From Clostridium vincentii (GTDB lineage: Bacteria; Bacillota; Clostridia; Clostridiales; Clostridiaceae), in assembly GCF_002995745.1 (NCBI RefSeq), contig NZ_PVXQ01000030.1, forward strand, positions 1-43,112: a stretch of 43,112 nucleotides of DNA. The letters are read 5' to 3'. A program made the translations under genes and the position numbers. Shown here in pieces: positions 1-10,732 of this stretch (its first letter is position 1; every line of letters starts with the position of its first letter). Under the pieces are notes generated by a model. That model was not told the origin of the DNA. It worked only from the letters and a program-made list of their open reading frames with translations, and made no database searches.

Positions 1-38
1 CAGCGTTCGTCCTGAGCCAGGATCAAACTCTCAATAAA
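1..38 (-). rRNA. rrs: 16S ribosomal RNA, 5' end only
   Basis: On the minus strand this reads into the universal 16S start (AGAGTTTGATCCTGGCTCAG followed by GACGAACGCTG). Only the first ~35 nt are in the window and the gene continues beyond position 1. The mature 5' end is estimated at about 36-38. It is transcribed away from oriC, in the same direction as the gyrB-gyrA block. Confidence 0.95.
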
Positions 39-102
39 AAGTTTAATCTACTCAAAAACTTACTCATAAAAAAGAATTGCTGGTTTTTAACTTAATTAAT
101 AT

Positions 103-123
103 CTGTTCAATTTTCAAAGACCA
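103..123 (-). promoter_or_regulatory. rRNA leader boxA-like antitermination sequence
   Basis: On the minus strand the leader contains GGTCTTTGAAAATTGAACAG, which resembles the boxA-type 'CTTTGAAAACTGAAC' element of Firmicute rRNA leaders. It lies between the rrn promoter and the 16S start, as expected for an antitermination site. Identification is by resemblance only. Confidence 0.5.
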
Positions 124-153
124 ATTTATTTATCACCCTTAAGCGACTTCATT

Positions 154-182
154 ATTATATCATTTTTTCAAAGTACTGTCAA
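154..182 (-). promoter_or_regulatory. rRNA operon promoter (sigma-A consensus)
   Basis: On the minus strand a perfect -35 TTGACA (177-182) and a perfect -10 TATAAT (154-159) are separated by exactly 17 nt. The site is about 115 nt upstream of the 16S start. The rest of 183-412 is AT-rich; I see no gene or second convincing promoter there. Confidence 0.9.
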
Positions 183-415
183 CAAGTTTCATCAAAGCTT
201 TTTAGTTTTGTTTTTTCTTGTTTTATGTGTTGTTTTACTGATGAGATTTATCTTACCATAAAATAATAACTTGTATATTGCCATATTAATCATTAATTTA
301 AGTTACAATAATATTACTCCATATATCTAATTTTTTCTTTATAATCCTTATATTGATACACTAGGATGTGAGTTCGATATTATTATAAATATATTGTAAT
401 TTATTAGTAATTAAA

Positions 416-453
416 AAGAGAACTCTAGTATTAATTTATACTAAAGTTCTCTT
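416..453 (-). terminator. gyrA terminator
   Basis: A 16-bp stem with one mismatch (arms 416-431 and 438-453) and a 6-nt loop is followed on the minus strand by a T-run (complement of 413-417). It lies 10 nt past the gyrA stop and closes the gyrB-gyrA transcription unit before the rRNA promoter. Confidence 0.85.
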
Positions 454-462
454 TGTTTTTAA

Positions 463-3048
463 TTAAATGTTATCATCTGGGTTTATTTTTTTAATTAATT
501 CATCAATTTCATTGGTTTCATTGGTTTCATTGGTTTCATTGGTTTCATTATCTAAATTTGTTTCATCAATTAATTCATTATCTTGTGTATCTGGATTTTC
601 TTCATCAATTAATTCATTATTTTGTGTATCTGTTGCTCCAATTTTAGTTATTGCAACTACCTTTTCTTCTTCATTGGTTCTCATTAGTGTAACACCCATA
701 GCAGATCTACTTGTTACAGATATATCTCTAACATTAATTCTAATTGCTACACCACTAGTATTAATAAGCATAAGCTCATCATCTTCATTACACATTGTTG
801 CACCAACAAGTTTTCCTGTCTTCTCACTAATCTTATAAGTAATTAAGCCTACTCCCCCTCTATTTTGTACCTTGTACTCACTTATTGGAGTTCTCTTACC
901 ATATCCATTTTTACTTATAACTAATAATTCTTCATTCTCTACAGCTATGTCCATACATACAGCTACATCATCATTCTTAAGTCTTATTGATCTAACTCCA
1001 GATGCAGTTCTACCCATAGCCCTAACATCTGACTCATTAAATTTAACAGCATATCCATTTTGAGTAGCTATAATTATATTAGCATCACCACGAGTAACCT
1101 TAACCTTAAGAAGTTCATCACCATCTCTTAATGAGATAGCAATTAATCCATTTTTACGTAAATTCTTGAATTGTATCAATGGTGTTTTCTTTACTATTCC
1201 TTGCTTTGTTCCCATAAATAAGAATCCTTCTTTATTGTTATCTCTAACAGATAAAGCTGTTTCTATTCTTTCATTAGGCTCAATAGCTATAAGATTTATA
1301 ATATTAGTCCCCTTAGCTGATCTTCCAGCATCAGGTATCTCATAAGCTCTTAACTTATATACTCTTCCTCTATTAGTAAAGAATAATACATCTGAATGTG
1401 TTGAAGTTATAATTACTTGTTCAACAAAATCATCATCCTTGGTAGTCATTGCTTGAATGCCTTTTCCACCTCTTCTTTGAGCAGAATAAGTATCAGCAGA
1501 TATTCTCTTAATATAACCATTATTAGTAATAGTTATAACTACCTCTTCCTCTTGTATCAGATCTTCAATATCAATTTCATTTACTACTTTTTCAATGACG
1601 CTTCTTCTTTCGTCACCGTATTTATTCTTTATCTCTATTAATTCATCTTTTATTACTTGAAGTAATTCTTCTTCACTTCCAAGTATAGAATTTAAATATT
1701 CAATTTGTTTCATTAACTCATTATACTCTTCATCAATCTTAGCTCTTTCTAAGCCTGTTAATCTTCTTAATCTCATTTCTAAGATAGCAGCAGCTTGCTT
1801 GTCTGAGAACTCAAATCTTTCTATTAATGTATTTCTAGCTATTTCTGAAGTTTTTGAACCTCTAATAATACTAATAACTTCATCAATATTATCTAATGCA
1901 ATTTTTAAACCATCTAAGATATGAGCTCTTGTCTGAGCCTTATTTAAATCAAATATAGTTCTTCTAGTTACTACTTCCTTCTGGAATGTAATATAGTGGT
2001 TTAAAATTTCTTTAATATTTAAAACCTGTGGTTGATTATCTACTAAAGCAAGCATTATTACTCCAAAAGTATCCTGCATCTTAGTATGCTTATAAAGAAG
2101 ATTTAGAATAATATTAGGATTTGCATCCCTCTTTAATTCTATAACTATTCTCATACCATCTCTATCTGATTCATCTCTTAAGTCTGATATACCAACTATC
2201 TTCTTATCCTTAACAAGGTCAGCTATATTTTCTATAAGCTTTGCTTTATTAACTTGGTATGGAAGCTCGTTAACTATAATTTTATTTCTTGAATTTTCTT
2301 CTTCTATTAGAACCTTAGCTCTGACAACTACCTTCCCCCTACCAGTCTCATATGCAGCTCTTATTCCAGCTTTACCCATTATGATTCCACCTGTAGGAAA
2401 ATCTGGTCCTTTAATAACGGTCATTAAATCTAATATTTCAATATCTTGATTCTCCATTAGCATTATTGTTCCATCTATAACTTCACCTAAGTTATGAGGT
2501 GGAATGTTAGTTGCCATTCCAACCGCTATACCTGAAGATCCATTAACTAATAGATTAGGATATCTTGAAGGTACTACTGAAGGTTCTTTTTCCTCACCAT
2601 CAAAGTTTGGTACAAAGTCTACAGTATCCTTATTAATATCACGTAACATTTCTACAGCAATTTTATTCATCTTAGCTTCTGTATATCTCATTGCAGCCGC
2701 ACTATCTCCGTCTACTGATCCAAAGTTACCATGACCATCAACTAGCATATATCTCATTGAAAAGTCTTGAGCCATTCTAACTAAGGCATCATAAACAGAT
2801 GTATCACCATGTGGGTGATATTTACCTAAAACATCTCCAACTATTCTTGCACATTTTCTATATCCCTTATCAGGATATAAACCTAATTCATGTGAAGAAT
2901 ATAATATTCTTCTATGAACAGGTTTTAGACCATCTCTTACATCGGGTAATGCACGACCAACTATAACACTCATTGCATAATCGATATAACATTTTTTCAT
3001 TTCCTGGGTTAAATCCGCAGGTATAATTTTTCCTTCATTAAATTCCAT
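463..3048 (-). CDS. gyrA: DNA gyrase subunit A
   Basis: This is the breakage-reunion subunit of DNA gyrase, which with GyrB introduces negative supercoils. The catalytic tyrosine is Tyr122 in [10 protein letters not shown]. The quinolone region [10 protein letters not shown] carries Thr at the position equivalent to E. coli Ser83. The C-terminal domain has the GyrA-box QRRGGKG. I place the start at the ATG at 3048, six nt after GAGGTG, rather than at the in-frame GTG at 3057; this gives 861 residues. The protein ends in an unusual acidic, repeat-built tail of about 55 residues (DTQxNELIDE twice, then four N-E-T repeats). It lies 21 nt after gyrB and is surely co-transcribed with it. Confidence 0.97.
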   Translation of the reverse strand: MEFNEGKIIPADLTQEMKKCYIDYAMSVIVGRALPDVRDGLKPVHRRILYSSHELGLYPDKGYRKCARIVGDVLGKYHPHGDTSVYDALVRMAQDFSMRYMLVDGHGNFGSVDGDSAAAMRYTEAKMNKIAVEMLRDINKDTVDFVPNFDGEEKEPSVVPSRYPNLLVNGSSGIAVGMATNIPPHNLGEVIDGTIMLMENQDIEILDLMTVIKGPDFPTGGIIMGKAGIRAAYETGRGKVVVRAKVLIEEENSRNKIIVNELPYQVNKAKLIENIADLVKDKKIVGISDLRDESDRDGMRIVIELKRDANPNIILNLLYKHTKMQDTFGVIMLALVDNQPQVLNIKEILNHYITFQKEVVTRRTIFDLNKAQTRAHILDGLKIALDNIDEVISIIRGSKTSEIARNTLIERFEFSDKQAAAILEMRLRRLTGLERAKIDEEYNELMKQIEYLNSILGSEEELLQVIKDELIEIKNKYGDERRSVIEKVVNEIDIEDLIQEEEVVITITNNGYIKRISADTYSAQRRGGKGIQAMTTKDDDFVEQVIITSTHSDVLFFTNRGRVYKLRAYEIPDAGRSAKGTNIINLIAIEPNERIETALSVRDNNKEGFLFMGTKQGIVKKTPLIQFKNLRKNGLIAISLRDGDELLKVKVTRGDANIIIATQNGYAVKFNESDVRAMGRTASGVRSIRLKNDDVAVCMDIAVENEELLVISKNGYGKRTPISEYKVQNRGGVGLITYKISEKTGKLVGATMCNEDDELMLINTSGVAIRINVRDISVTSRSAMGVTLMRTNEEEKVVAITKIGATDTQNNELIDEENPDTQDNELIDETNLDNETNETNETNETNEIDELIKKINPDDNI
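508..549. repeat. 9-bp tandem repeat in gyrA 3' end
   Basis: The unit TTCATTGGT (plus strand) occurs 4.7 times without a mismatch. It encodes the Asn-Glu-Thr repeats of the GyrA tail on the minus strand. The 9-bp length preserves the frame when copy number changes. A second, longer imperfect duplication encoding DTQxNELIDE lies just beside it (about 555-635). Confidence 0.9.
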
Positions 3049-3069
3049 GTATTTCACCTCATATTAGTG

Positions 3070-4989
<1,920 letters not shown>

Positions 4990-5032
4990 CTAAAAAATAT
5001 CAAAATTAAATATCCAAATCTTTAATATTGGA

Positions 5033-5293
5033 TTATGGATTATACTTAAAATTCGTTCTTTTACTTAATGTAGCTGAAGATATAGGAGATAGGTATATCT
5101 TGCTTTTTTTATTCACTTCAGCAATAACATAAGATTTAGGTTTGTCTTTTGTTATTCTTTCTACAAATCCATCTTCTTCCGCCATCCGTAAAAATTGATT
5201 TGTATCTGAGCCATACATTGTTGTCTCTAAATCAAATATTCCTATTATGTCCTTTATTGGCACAACAACATTTTCTCCTAAATGTAAAAACAT
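5033..5293 (-). CDS. remB: DUF370 / RemB-like DNA-binding regulator
   Basis: This 86-residue protein matches the DUF370 family, which includes RemA and RemB (YaaB) of Bacillus. RemA is a DNA-binding regulator of matrix genes; RemB is the origin-proximal paralogue between recF and gyrB. The family start MFLHLGENVVVPIKDIIGIFD is clear, and AAGGAGGATAAG precedes the ATG. The position recF-remB-gyrB supports the assignment. Its target genes in this organism are not known from the sequence. Confidence 0.85.
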   Translation of the reverse strand: MFLHLGENVVVPIKDIIGIFDLETTMYGSDTNQFLRMAEEDGFVERITKDKPKSYVIAEVNKKSKIYLSPISSATLSKRTNFKYNP

Positions 5294-5308
5294 AACTTAT
5301 CCTCCTTA

Positions 5309-6394
5309 CTAAATAGATACTTTTCCATCTTTAACCTTAAAAACCTTAGAACTTGAATCTAAATACTCGTGAATATCTGAAATTCCAGTACAAGTTATAA
5401 TTGTTTGAATATCTCCAATTGTACTTAATATATATTTTTTACGATTAGAATCAAGCTCAGATAAAACGTCATCTAACAACAAAACTGGATATTCTCCATT
5501 TTCCTTTTTTATTATTTTCAATGATGCAAACTTAATTGTTAATACTGCAGTTCTTTGTTGTCCTTGAGATCCATAACTCTTAGTTTCAACATCATTAATA
5601 AAAACTGAAAAATCATCTCTATGAGGACCTGAAGTAGAAATTCCTTTTTCTATATCCTTTTTCCTATTTTTTTTTAATTGAATATAGAAATTTTCTTTAA
5701 TATCATCTAAATTTTTAACAGATGAAAGATACTTAAACTCAATCTTTTCCTTACCTAAAGTAATATCATTATGAATATCTTTACCATAGTAATTGAGCTT
5801 TTCTATATAATCTAATCTACTTTTTATTACATATTCACCGAAACTAACTAACTGTTTATCATATATATCTAACATATCTTCACTTAAGCCTCTATTTTTT
5901 AGAACAATATTTCTTTGGTTAATTACTTTATTGTATTGAACAAGATTATAGTAATATTTATTATTTAATTGGCAAAGTTCCATATCTATAAATCTTCTTC
6001 TTATACTTGGTGACTCCTTAATAATCTTTAAATCTTCTGGAGAAAACATAACAACATTAAATGTTCCAAATAATTCTCCGATTTTACTAATTTTATTAGA
6101 ATTAACTTTTATGGCCTTTTTACCATCCTTTAAGATATTTATATCTATCTTTTTATCCAATCTATTATTGCCTACCTTAAGACTTACAAAAGAACTATCA
6201 CTATTCCAATGAATCAATTCTTTATCTCTTGAGGTTCTATGCGATTTTGCAAAGGCACAATAGTAGATTGCTTCGAGGATATTTGTTTTCCCTTGAGCAT
6301 TATCTCCAATGAAAACATTGACACCATTTTTGAATTCTAAATTCAATTCTTCATAATTTCTATAATTAATTAACATCAAATTTTTAATATACAT
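5309..6394 (-). CDS. recF: DNA replication and repair protein RecF
   Basis: This SMC-like ATPase helps load RecA on gapped DNA. It shows Walker A GDNAQGKTNILEA near residue 30, the ABC-type signature STSGPHRDDF, and Walker B PVLLLDDVLSELD. The length of 361 residues is normal. It sits 15 nt upstream of remB in the dnaN-yaaA-recF-remB-gyrBA order typical of Firmicutes. Confidence 0.97.
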   Translation of the reverse strand: MYIKNLMLINYRNYEELNLEFKNGVNVFIGDNAQGKTNILEAIYYCAFAKSHRTSRDKELIHWNSDSSFVSLKVGNNRLDKKIDINILKDGKKAIKVNSNKISKIGELFGTFNVVMFSPEDLKIIKESPSIRRRFIDMELCQLNNKYYYNLVQYNKVINQRNIVLKNRGLSEDMLDIYDKQLVSFGEYVIKSRLDYIEKLNYYGKDIHNDITLGKEKIEFKYLSSVKNLDDIKENFYIQLKKNRKKDIEKGISTSGPHRDDFSVFINDVETKSYGSQGQQRTAVLTIKFASLKIIKKENGEYPVLLLDDVLSELDSNRKKYILSTIGDIQTIITCTGISDIHEYLDSSSKVFKVKDGKVSI

Positions 6395-6453
6395 AAATAT
6401 ACACCTATATAATTATATCATAATAGAGAAATAAACACTCATGTTTATATAAT

Positions 6454-6660
6454 TTATATAATTTTATAATCTTCCCCATCAAATGATACTACATCAGTTA
6501 CTCTAATTTTTTTACCTCTTTGAATACATACTTCACCATTGACCTTAACTAATTCATCGTAAATATATATTCTAGCTTCGCCACCTGAGGATGCTATGGC
6601 ACACCACTTTAAAAATGCATCTAATTTTATAAATTCTGTACTAATCTTTATTTCTTTCAA
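6454..6660 (-). CDS. yaaA: S4-domain RNA-binding protein YaaA (RlbA-like)
   Basis: This small 68-residue S4-domain protein (TEFIKLDAFLKWCAIASSGGEARIYI...VNGEV) is of the type always found between dnaN and recF. The family suggests a ribosome-related RNA-binding role. The family N-terminus (MKEIKI) fixes the start at a TTG. The only good Shine-Dalgarno (GGAGGAG, 6694-6700) is 33 nt upstream, and a perfect hairpin fills most of the gap. An upstream start within the open frame cannot be fully excluded, but there is no ATG, GTG or TTG in it. Confidence 0.85.
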   Translation of the reverse strand: MKEIKISTEFIKLDAFLKWCAIASSGGEARIYIYDELVKVNGEVCIQRGKKIRVTDVVSFDGEDYKII

Positions 6661-6669
6661 ATTTATTTG

Positions 6670-6692
6670 GTATAAATAATTTTTATTTATAC
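6670..6692 (-). promoter_or_regulatory. Hairpin bridging Shine-Dalgarno and TTG start of yaaA
   Basis: A perfect 10-bp stem (arms 6670-6679 and 6683-6692, 3-nt loop) separates GGAGGAG at the dnaN stop codon from the TTG start of yaaA. If the stem forms in mRNA, the effective Shine-Dalgarno to start distance falls from 33 to about 10 nt. There is no T-run, so it is not a terminator. Confidence 0.6.
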
Positions 6693-6699
6693 GCTCCTC

Positions 6700-7800
6700 C
6701 TATCTAATTAATCTAACTGGTAATACTAAATATCTATAGGAATCAGTTTCCTTAGCTTTTATTATACACGGGGTAACACTTGATGTCATTTCTAAAACAA
6801 CAATATCTTCTTCCATATTTTTTAAAACATCTAAAAGATATCTTGAGTTAAATGCAATTTGAATTCCTTCTCCTTGCATAATTATTGCTACTTCTTCTCT
6901 GACCTTTCCCAATTGAGAATTGGATGTGATTATTAAGTTATCTTGTTGGACTTCAAGTTTTATTAAATTACTATTTCCATCCTTAGCCATTAATGATGCT
7001 CTTTCAATACCATTTTGTAAGTACTGTTTATTAACTTCAACCAGTAATTTATGTTCTTGAGGCAGCAAAGAATTATAATTAACAAATTTTCCATCTAGTA
7101 ATCTAGAAATTATCCTCGTCTTATTTAAATTAAATAAAATATGATTATTAGAGAATGTTATATTTACTATTGATTCAACATCATCTAATATTTTTGAAAC
7201 CTCATTTAGAGTTTTTCCTGGAATAACCACTTCTATATCAAAATCACTATCCAAATATTCTGTTTTTATAGCTAATCTATATCCATCAAGAGCAACTAAA
7301 TTAAGTTTTCTATTTTTCATCTCGAAAAGAATACCTTGCAGTATTGGCCTTGTTTCATCCTGAGCTACAGCAAATGATGTACTCTTTATCATATTTTTCA
7401 ATATATTTTGTGGAATTTGAATTTGTTTCTCTTCATCTATCTCAGGTAGGGAAGGAAACTCATCAGAGTTCATATATACAACATTAAAGACTGACTTTTC
7501 ACATGATATCTGTAATGTATCATTTTCTATTCTTTCTATTCTGACTTCTGAATTAGGTAACTTTCTTATTATTTCACCGAAGATCTTAGAATCAATTACG
7601 ACTGTACCTTCTTGTATTACATTTGCTTCAACCTTTGTTTCTATGGATACGTCCATATCAGAACCAATAAGTGTAACTTCTTTCTTATTAGCCGTTATAT
7701 AAATACCTTCTAAAATAGGCATTGTTGATTTTCCTGTAATTGCTTTTTGAGTTATTAATATGCCTTCTTGTAATTTATGTTTTTCACATATAAATATCAT
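6700..7800 (-). CDS. dnaN: DNA polymerase III beta subunit (sliding clamp)
   Basis: This 366-residue ring clamp keeps the replicative polymerase on DNA. It begins MIFICEKHKLQEGILITQKAI and ends in the family's characteristic VLPVRLIR, the clamp C-terminus. A Shine-Dalgarno AGGAGG precedes the ATG. It lies downstream of dnaA, separated by the origin unwinding region, and overlaps the yaaA Shine-Dalgarno at its stop codon. Confidence 0.98.
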   Translation of the reverse strand: MIFICEKHKLQEGILITQKAITGKSTMPILEGIYITANKKEVTLIGSDMDVSIETKVEANVIQEGTVVIDSKIFGEIIRKLPNSEVRIERIENDTLQISCEKSVFNVVYMNSDEFPSLPEIDEEKQIQIPQNILKNMIKSTSFAVAQDETRPILQGILFEMKNRKLNLVALDGYRLAIKTEYLDSDFDIEVVIPGKTLNEVSKILDDVESIVNITFSNNHILFNLNKTRIISRLLDGKFVNYNSLLPQEHKLLVEVNKQYLQNGIERASLMAKDGNSNLIKLEVQQDNLIITSNSQLGKVREEVAIIMQGEGIQIAFNSRYLLDVLKNMEEDIVVLEMTSSVTPCIIKAKETDSYRYLVLPVRLIR

Positions 7801-7830
7801 ACTTAATCCTCCTAAATTGTTAACAGTTCA

Positions 7831-8061
7831 AAGTTACTATATATAGATATAAATATATAATATATTTAGTAATAGTAGTAGTAGGGGCTGTGGATTTGTT
7901 AATAAGTGGTTCAACCCCTTTAAAATCAACAAAACTTTGTACAAAATAGTGTTGATAAGTCCGTAACAAAATGGGCACTTTATCCACATTGTTAACTAAA
8001 ATATAAAATTTTATAGTTATCCACAAGTTATTATAAAGTTATCACATACAGTTGTGGATTA
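7831..8061. other. oriC: oriC, dnaA-dnaN intergenic part (unwinding region and DnaA boxes)
   Basis: The region holds two perfect DnaA boxes TTATCCACA (7980-7988, 8017-8025) and variants TGTGGATTT (7889-7897), TGTTGATAA (7950-7958) and TGTGGATTA (8053-8061, overlapping the dnaA stop). A nearly pure A/T tract at 7831-7866 is the likely duplex unwinding element, next to a DnaA-trio. This is the arrangement of the unwinding half of bipartite Bacillus-type origins. Confidence 0.85.
7867..7884 (+). promoter_or_regulatory. DnaA-trio element
   Basis: Six consecutive trinucleotides read TAG TAA TAG TAG TAG TAG. They are followed by a short GC-rich spacer (GGGC) and the DnaA box TGTGGATTT, and preceded by the A/T tract. 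The order box, GC spacer, trio, AT-rich tract matches the known single-strand DnaA-loading element of Firmicute origins. Confidence 0.8.
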
Positions 8062-9411
8062 GTTCTGAGTTAGTTTTTTTATTATATCAGCGACAGTATG
8101 CTGCAGGCTTTCGTCAGTTTTTAGATTATCAGAAATTTTCTCATAAGCGTGAATTACTGTAGAATGGTCTCTTCCACCAAATTCATCACCTATTTTAGGT
8201 AGGGACATATCTGTTAGTTTTCTACTTAAATACATAGCTATTTGCCTAGGATATGAAACGTTTCTAGTTCTCCTTTGAGATTTCAATTCCTCAACTCGTA
8301 AATCAAAATAGCTTGAAACTATATCTTGTATGATACTAATAGTAATGTTTTTCCCTTGCTTTTTAGAGATTATATCTTTTAGTGCCTCAGTTGCTAATTC
8401 CACTGTAATTTGTCTATTAGTTAGTGAAGAATAGGCAACAATCCTAATAAGAGCTCCCTCGAGTTCTCGTATATTGGATTTAATTTTAGTAGCTATATAA
8501 ACCATAACTTCATTAGGAACATTTAAATTCTCTACTTCTGCTTTTTTCTTTAAAATAGCCATTCTTGTCTCAAAATCAGGGATTTGAATATCAGCTATTA
8601 ATCCCCATTCGAATCTAGATCTAAGCCTATCTTCTAATGTTGGAATTTCTTTTGGTGGTCTATCAGATGAAAGAATTATTTGTTTGTTTGCATCATGTAA
8701 CGCATTAAAGGTATGGAAAAATTCCTCTTGGGTTCTCTCCTTCCCCCCTATAAATTGAATATCATCAATTAAAAGAATATCTACACTTCTATATTTTTGC
8801 CTAAATTCTTCATTTTTATCATCTTTAATTGAATTTATTAATTCATTAGTAAATTTTTCTGATGATACATAAACAACCTTTGAGTTTGGGTTGTTTTGTA
8901 ATATGTAATGTCCTATGGCATGCATCAAGTGAGTTTTACCAAGTCCAACTCCTCCATATATAAAGAGAGGATTATATGCCTTTGCAGGTGATTCGGCAAC
9001 TGCTAGAGATGCTGCATGAGCAAATCTATTACTATTGCCTATTACAAAAGAATCAAAAGTATATTTTGGGTTTAATGTAGTTGTCATTTCATCATTAACA
9101 GTAATGACATTTTGCTTTCTTTTATTTGGAACTTTTATAGTCGGTTCGTCAGGTTGTATGTCAGTGGCTATGAGAAATTCTATAGTATATAATTTAGAAC
9201 AAATGGCTTGTATTGAATTTGCTAATAAATCCTTATATCTTTTTTCTAAAATATCCTGGGTAAAGGAGTTTGGAACACTAATCTTTATAGTATTTAATGA
9301 TATAGAGATTGGTTCACAACTTTTAATCCAAGTATTAAAGCTTACTTCGCTCATTTCGCCTTTAATTATATTTAAGGTTTTTTCCCATAATTCATTTAGA
9401 TTAGTATCCAT
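8059..9411 (-). CDS. dnaA: Chromosomal replication initiator DnaA
   Basis: DnaA is an AAA+ ATPase that binds DnaA boxes and opens oriC. It shows Walker [11 protein letters not shown], Walker B LLIDDIQF, the arginine-finger region [11 protein letters not shown], and the DNA-binding signature [15 protein letters not shown] in domain IV. The length of 450 residues is usual. GGAGGA precedes the ATG. DnaA boxes flank the gene on both sides, so autoregulation by DnaA is likely. Confidence 0.98.
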   Translation of the reverse strand: MDTNLNELWEKTLNIIKGEMSEVSFNTWIKSCEPISISLNTIKISVPNSFTQDILEKRYKDLLANSIQAICSKLYTIEFLIATDIQPDEPTIKVPNKRKQNVITVNDEMTTTLNPKYTFDSFVIGNSNRFAHAASLAVAESPAKAYNPLFIYGGVGLGKTHLMHAIGHYILQNNPNSKVVYVSSEKFTNELINSIKDDKNEEFRQKYRSVDILLIDDIQFIGGKERTQEEFFHTFNALHDANKQIILSSDRPPKEIPTLEDRLRSRFEWGLIADIQIPDFETRMAILKKKAEVENLNVPNEVMVYIATKIKSNIRELEGALIRIVAYSSLTNRQITVELATEALKDIISKKQGKNITISIIQDIVSSYFDLRVEELKSQRRTRNVSYPRQIAMYLSRKLTDMSLPKIGDEFGGRDHSTVIHAYEKISDNLKTDESLQHTVADIIKKLTQN

Positions 9412-9462
9412 ATACTATCCTCCAAAAAAATTTTTTCATAATAAATATGATAGTGTAGTTTG

Positions 9463-9800
9463 TTATCAACAAGGTTATCAACTAAAAATGTTAATAATTT
9501 TAGTTATGTTGACAATGTTAATGTTTATTATCAACATGTGGATAAGTGTAAAATATATTTAAAACTAATAAAGTTATCAACAACTAGAGAGTAAATAGTT
9601 ATAAACACCCAATAAACTATATAAATTCCACTGAAAACAGTAAAAACAAAAAAAATAATAGTGAAATTTATAAAAAACTTAACAAGTTATGCACAATGTT
9701 GTCCACAGATGTGGATAACTATTTTTTTAATAACATGTTATTAACAGGTTCTTTATCATAATAGCATATAAGAATACAGGTGTTCAATAAGTTATCCACA
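9463..9800. other. oriC: oriC, dnaA-upstream DnaA-box cluster
   Basis: The 532-nt gap between dnaA and rpmH carries many DnaA boxes. Two are perfect inverted boxes TGTGGATAA (9537-9545, 9710-9718) and one is a perfect TTATCCACA (9792-9800). Variants are TTATCAACA (9463-9471, 9528-9536, 9574-9582), TTATCAACT (9475-9483), TTATGCACA (9687-9695) and TTGTCCACA (9699-9707). It is the second half of a bipartite origin and probably also the dnaA control region. Between 9583 and 9686 I see only AT-rich sequence. Confidence 0.85.
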
Positions 9801-9844
9801 AAAAATAGGTAAATATAATTAATAATTAACATGTAACTAGGTTC

Positions 9845-9873
9845 TTGACACTTTCAGGGGTTATATATATAAT
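9845..9873 (+). promoter_or_regulatory. rpmH operon promoter
   Basis: TTGACA (9845-9850) and TATAAT (9868-9873) are both perfect consensus hexamers with a 17-nt spacer. They lie about 70 nt upstream of rpmH and 45 nt past the last DnaA box. Confidence 0.88.
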
Positions 9874-9943
9874 TAGTGAGTAAATATAAACGATGTATAT
9901 AGTTTTTACTATAAATACTACAATCAAAGGTGGTGTAACGTTA

Positions 9944-10078
9944 ATGTTCATGACATTCCAACCTAAAAAGAGACAAAGAAAAAGAGAACATGGTTTCAGA
10001 AAGAGAATGGCTACTCCAGCAGGAAGAAACATTCTTAGAATGAGAAGACAAAAAGGTAGAAAGAAATTGACAGCATAA
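9944..10078 (+). CDS. rpmH: 50S ribosomal protein L34
   Basis: This 44-residue basic protein begins [20 protein letters not shown] and ends [11 protein letters not shown], the standard L34 sequence. I take the ATG at 9944, about 10 nt after AAAGGTGGTG, not an upstream in-frame start that would add a non-family extension. It starts the rpmH-rnpA-yidD-yidC-jag cluster. Confidence 0.96.
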   Translation: MFMTFQPKKRQRKREHGFRKRMATPAGRNILRMRRQKGRKKLTA

Positions 10079-10079
10079 G

Positions 10080-10101
10080 GGCCGCATTTGTGGCCTTTTT
10101 T
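10080..10101 (+). terminator. Terminator / attenuator between rpmH and rnpA
   Basis: Stem GGCCGC / GTGGCC (10080-10085, 10090-10095) with a 4-nt loop is followed by six T (10096-10101). It would cut transcription after rpmH. Its last CC and the T-run are also the 5' arm of a second hairpin that covers the rnpA Shine-Dalgarno, so the two folds exclude each other. Confidence 0.75.
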
Positions 10102-10122
10102 CTGCAAATGCAGAAAAAAAGG
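10094..10122 (+). promoter_or_regulatory. Hairpin covering the rnpA ribosome site
   Basis: CCTTTTTTCTGC (10094-10105) pairs with GCAGAAAAAAAGG (10110-10122), with a 4-nt loop and one bulged A. The 3' arm includes the start of the Shine-Dalgarno AAAGGAG of rnpA. It overlaps the upstream terminator by the CC and T-run. Confidence 0.6.
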
Positions 10123-10137
10123 AGTTAGGAATTACCT

Positions 10138-10515
10138 ATGGTTTATAGAATAAAGAAAAATATTGAATTTCGTATAATATATAGGAAGGGAAAATCATTT
10201 GCAAATGATCTTTTAGTTTTATATATTTTAAAAAATAGAAAAAACAGAGATAATAAGGGAAACCAATATAATAAAATAGGAATTTCTGTTAGCAAAAAAG
10301 TAGGTAATAGCGTAGTTAGAAGTAGAAGCAAAAGATTAGTAACTGAAGGCTATAGAATAAAGTTAGATAATATTAAACAAGGATATGATTTTGTTTTTAT
10401 CGCTAGAACTAAAATTAAGGATAAAAGTTATGAGAAAGTCGATAAGGCCATTGATAACTTATTTAAGAAAGTAGGCTTATATAATAATGAAAAAATTAAT
10501 GATAAGTCTAATTAA
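10138..10515 (+). CDS. rnpA: Ribonuclease P protein component
   Basis: This is the basic protein subunit of RNase P, which helps the RNA subunit cut tRNA 5' leaders. Family features are the start [40 protein letters not shown] and [10 protein letters not shown]. The RNR motif reads RSRSKR, so the central Asn is replaced while the arginines and lysine are kept. Length 125 residues. Its end overlaps the start of yidD by 29 nt. Confidence 0.95.
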   Translation: MVYRIKKNIEFRIIYRKGKSFANDLLVLYILKNRKNRDNKGNQYNKIGISVSKKVGNSVVRSRSKRLVTEGYRIKLDNIKQGYDFVFIARTKIKDKSYEKVDKAIDNLFKKVGLYNNEKINDKSN

Positions 10516-10696
10516 ATTCTATAGAAAAAATATATCACCTATGAATCCACCAAGGTGCAAGTATATTCCTACCTGTTCTCAATATGCTATAGAAGTAATT
10601 GAGAAACATGGAGCCATTAAGGGTGGGGGTATGGCTGCTTGGCGCATTCTTAGGTGTAATCCTTTTAGCAAAGGCGGATTTGATCCTGTTAAGTAG
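10487..10696 (+). CDS. yidD: Membrane protein insertion efficiency factor YidD
   Basis: This 69-residue protein has the family hallmark [23 protein letters not shown] with the conserved cysteines, followed by [16 protein letters not shown]. YidD helps YidC-mediated insertion. The ATG at 10487 lies inside rnpA; an ATG at 10499 is a possible alternative. The overlap implies translational coupling. Confidence 0.94.
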   Translation: MKKLMISLIKFYRKNISPMNPPRCKYIPTCSQYAIEVIEKHGAIKGGGMAAWRILRCNPFSKGGFDPVK

Positions 10697-10732
10697 AAAA
10701 AACTATATATTAATTAAGGGGGACTTACTTAT

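Noticed and set aside
467..2734. Several plus-strand ORFs across gyrA
   Set aside because: They are antisense shadows of a clear gyrA frame and have low-complexity, Ser/Leu-rich products without ribosome sites.
7820..8026. Minus-strand ORF of 68 codons in the dnaA-dnaN gap
   Set aside because: It covers DnaA boxes and the DnaA-trio, and its product resembles no protein family.
9035..9562. Plus-strand ORF overlapping dnaA
   Set aside because: It is antisense to conserved dnaA codons and runs into the DnaA-box region.
9826..10107. Minus-strand ORF over rpmH
   Set aside because: It is antisense to the L34 gene and its promoter; L34 identity is certain.
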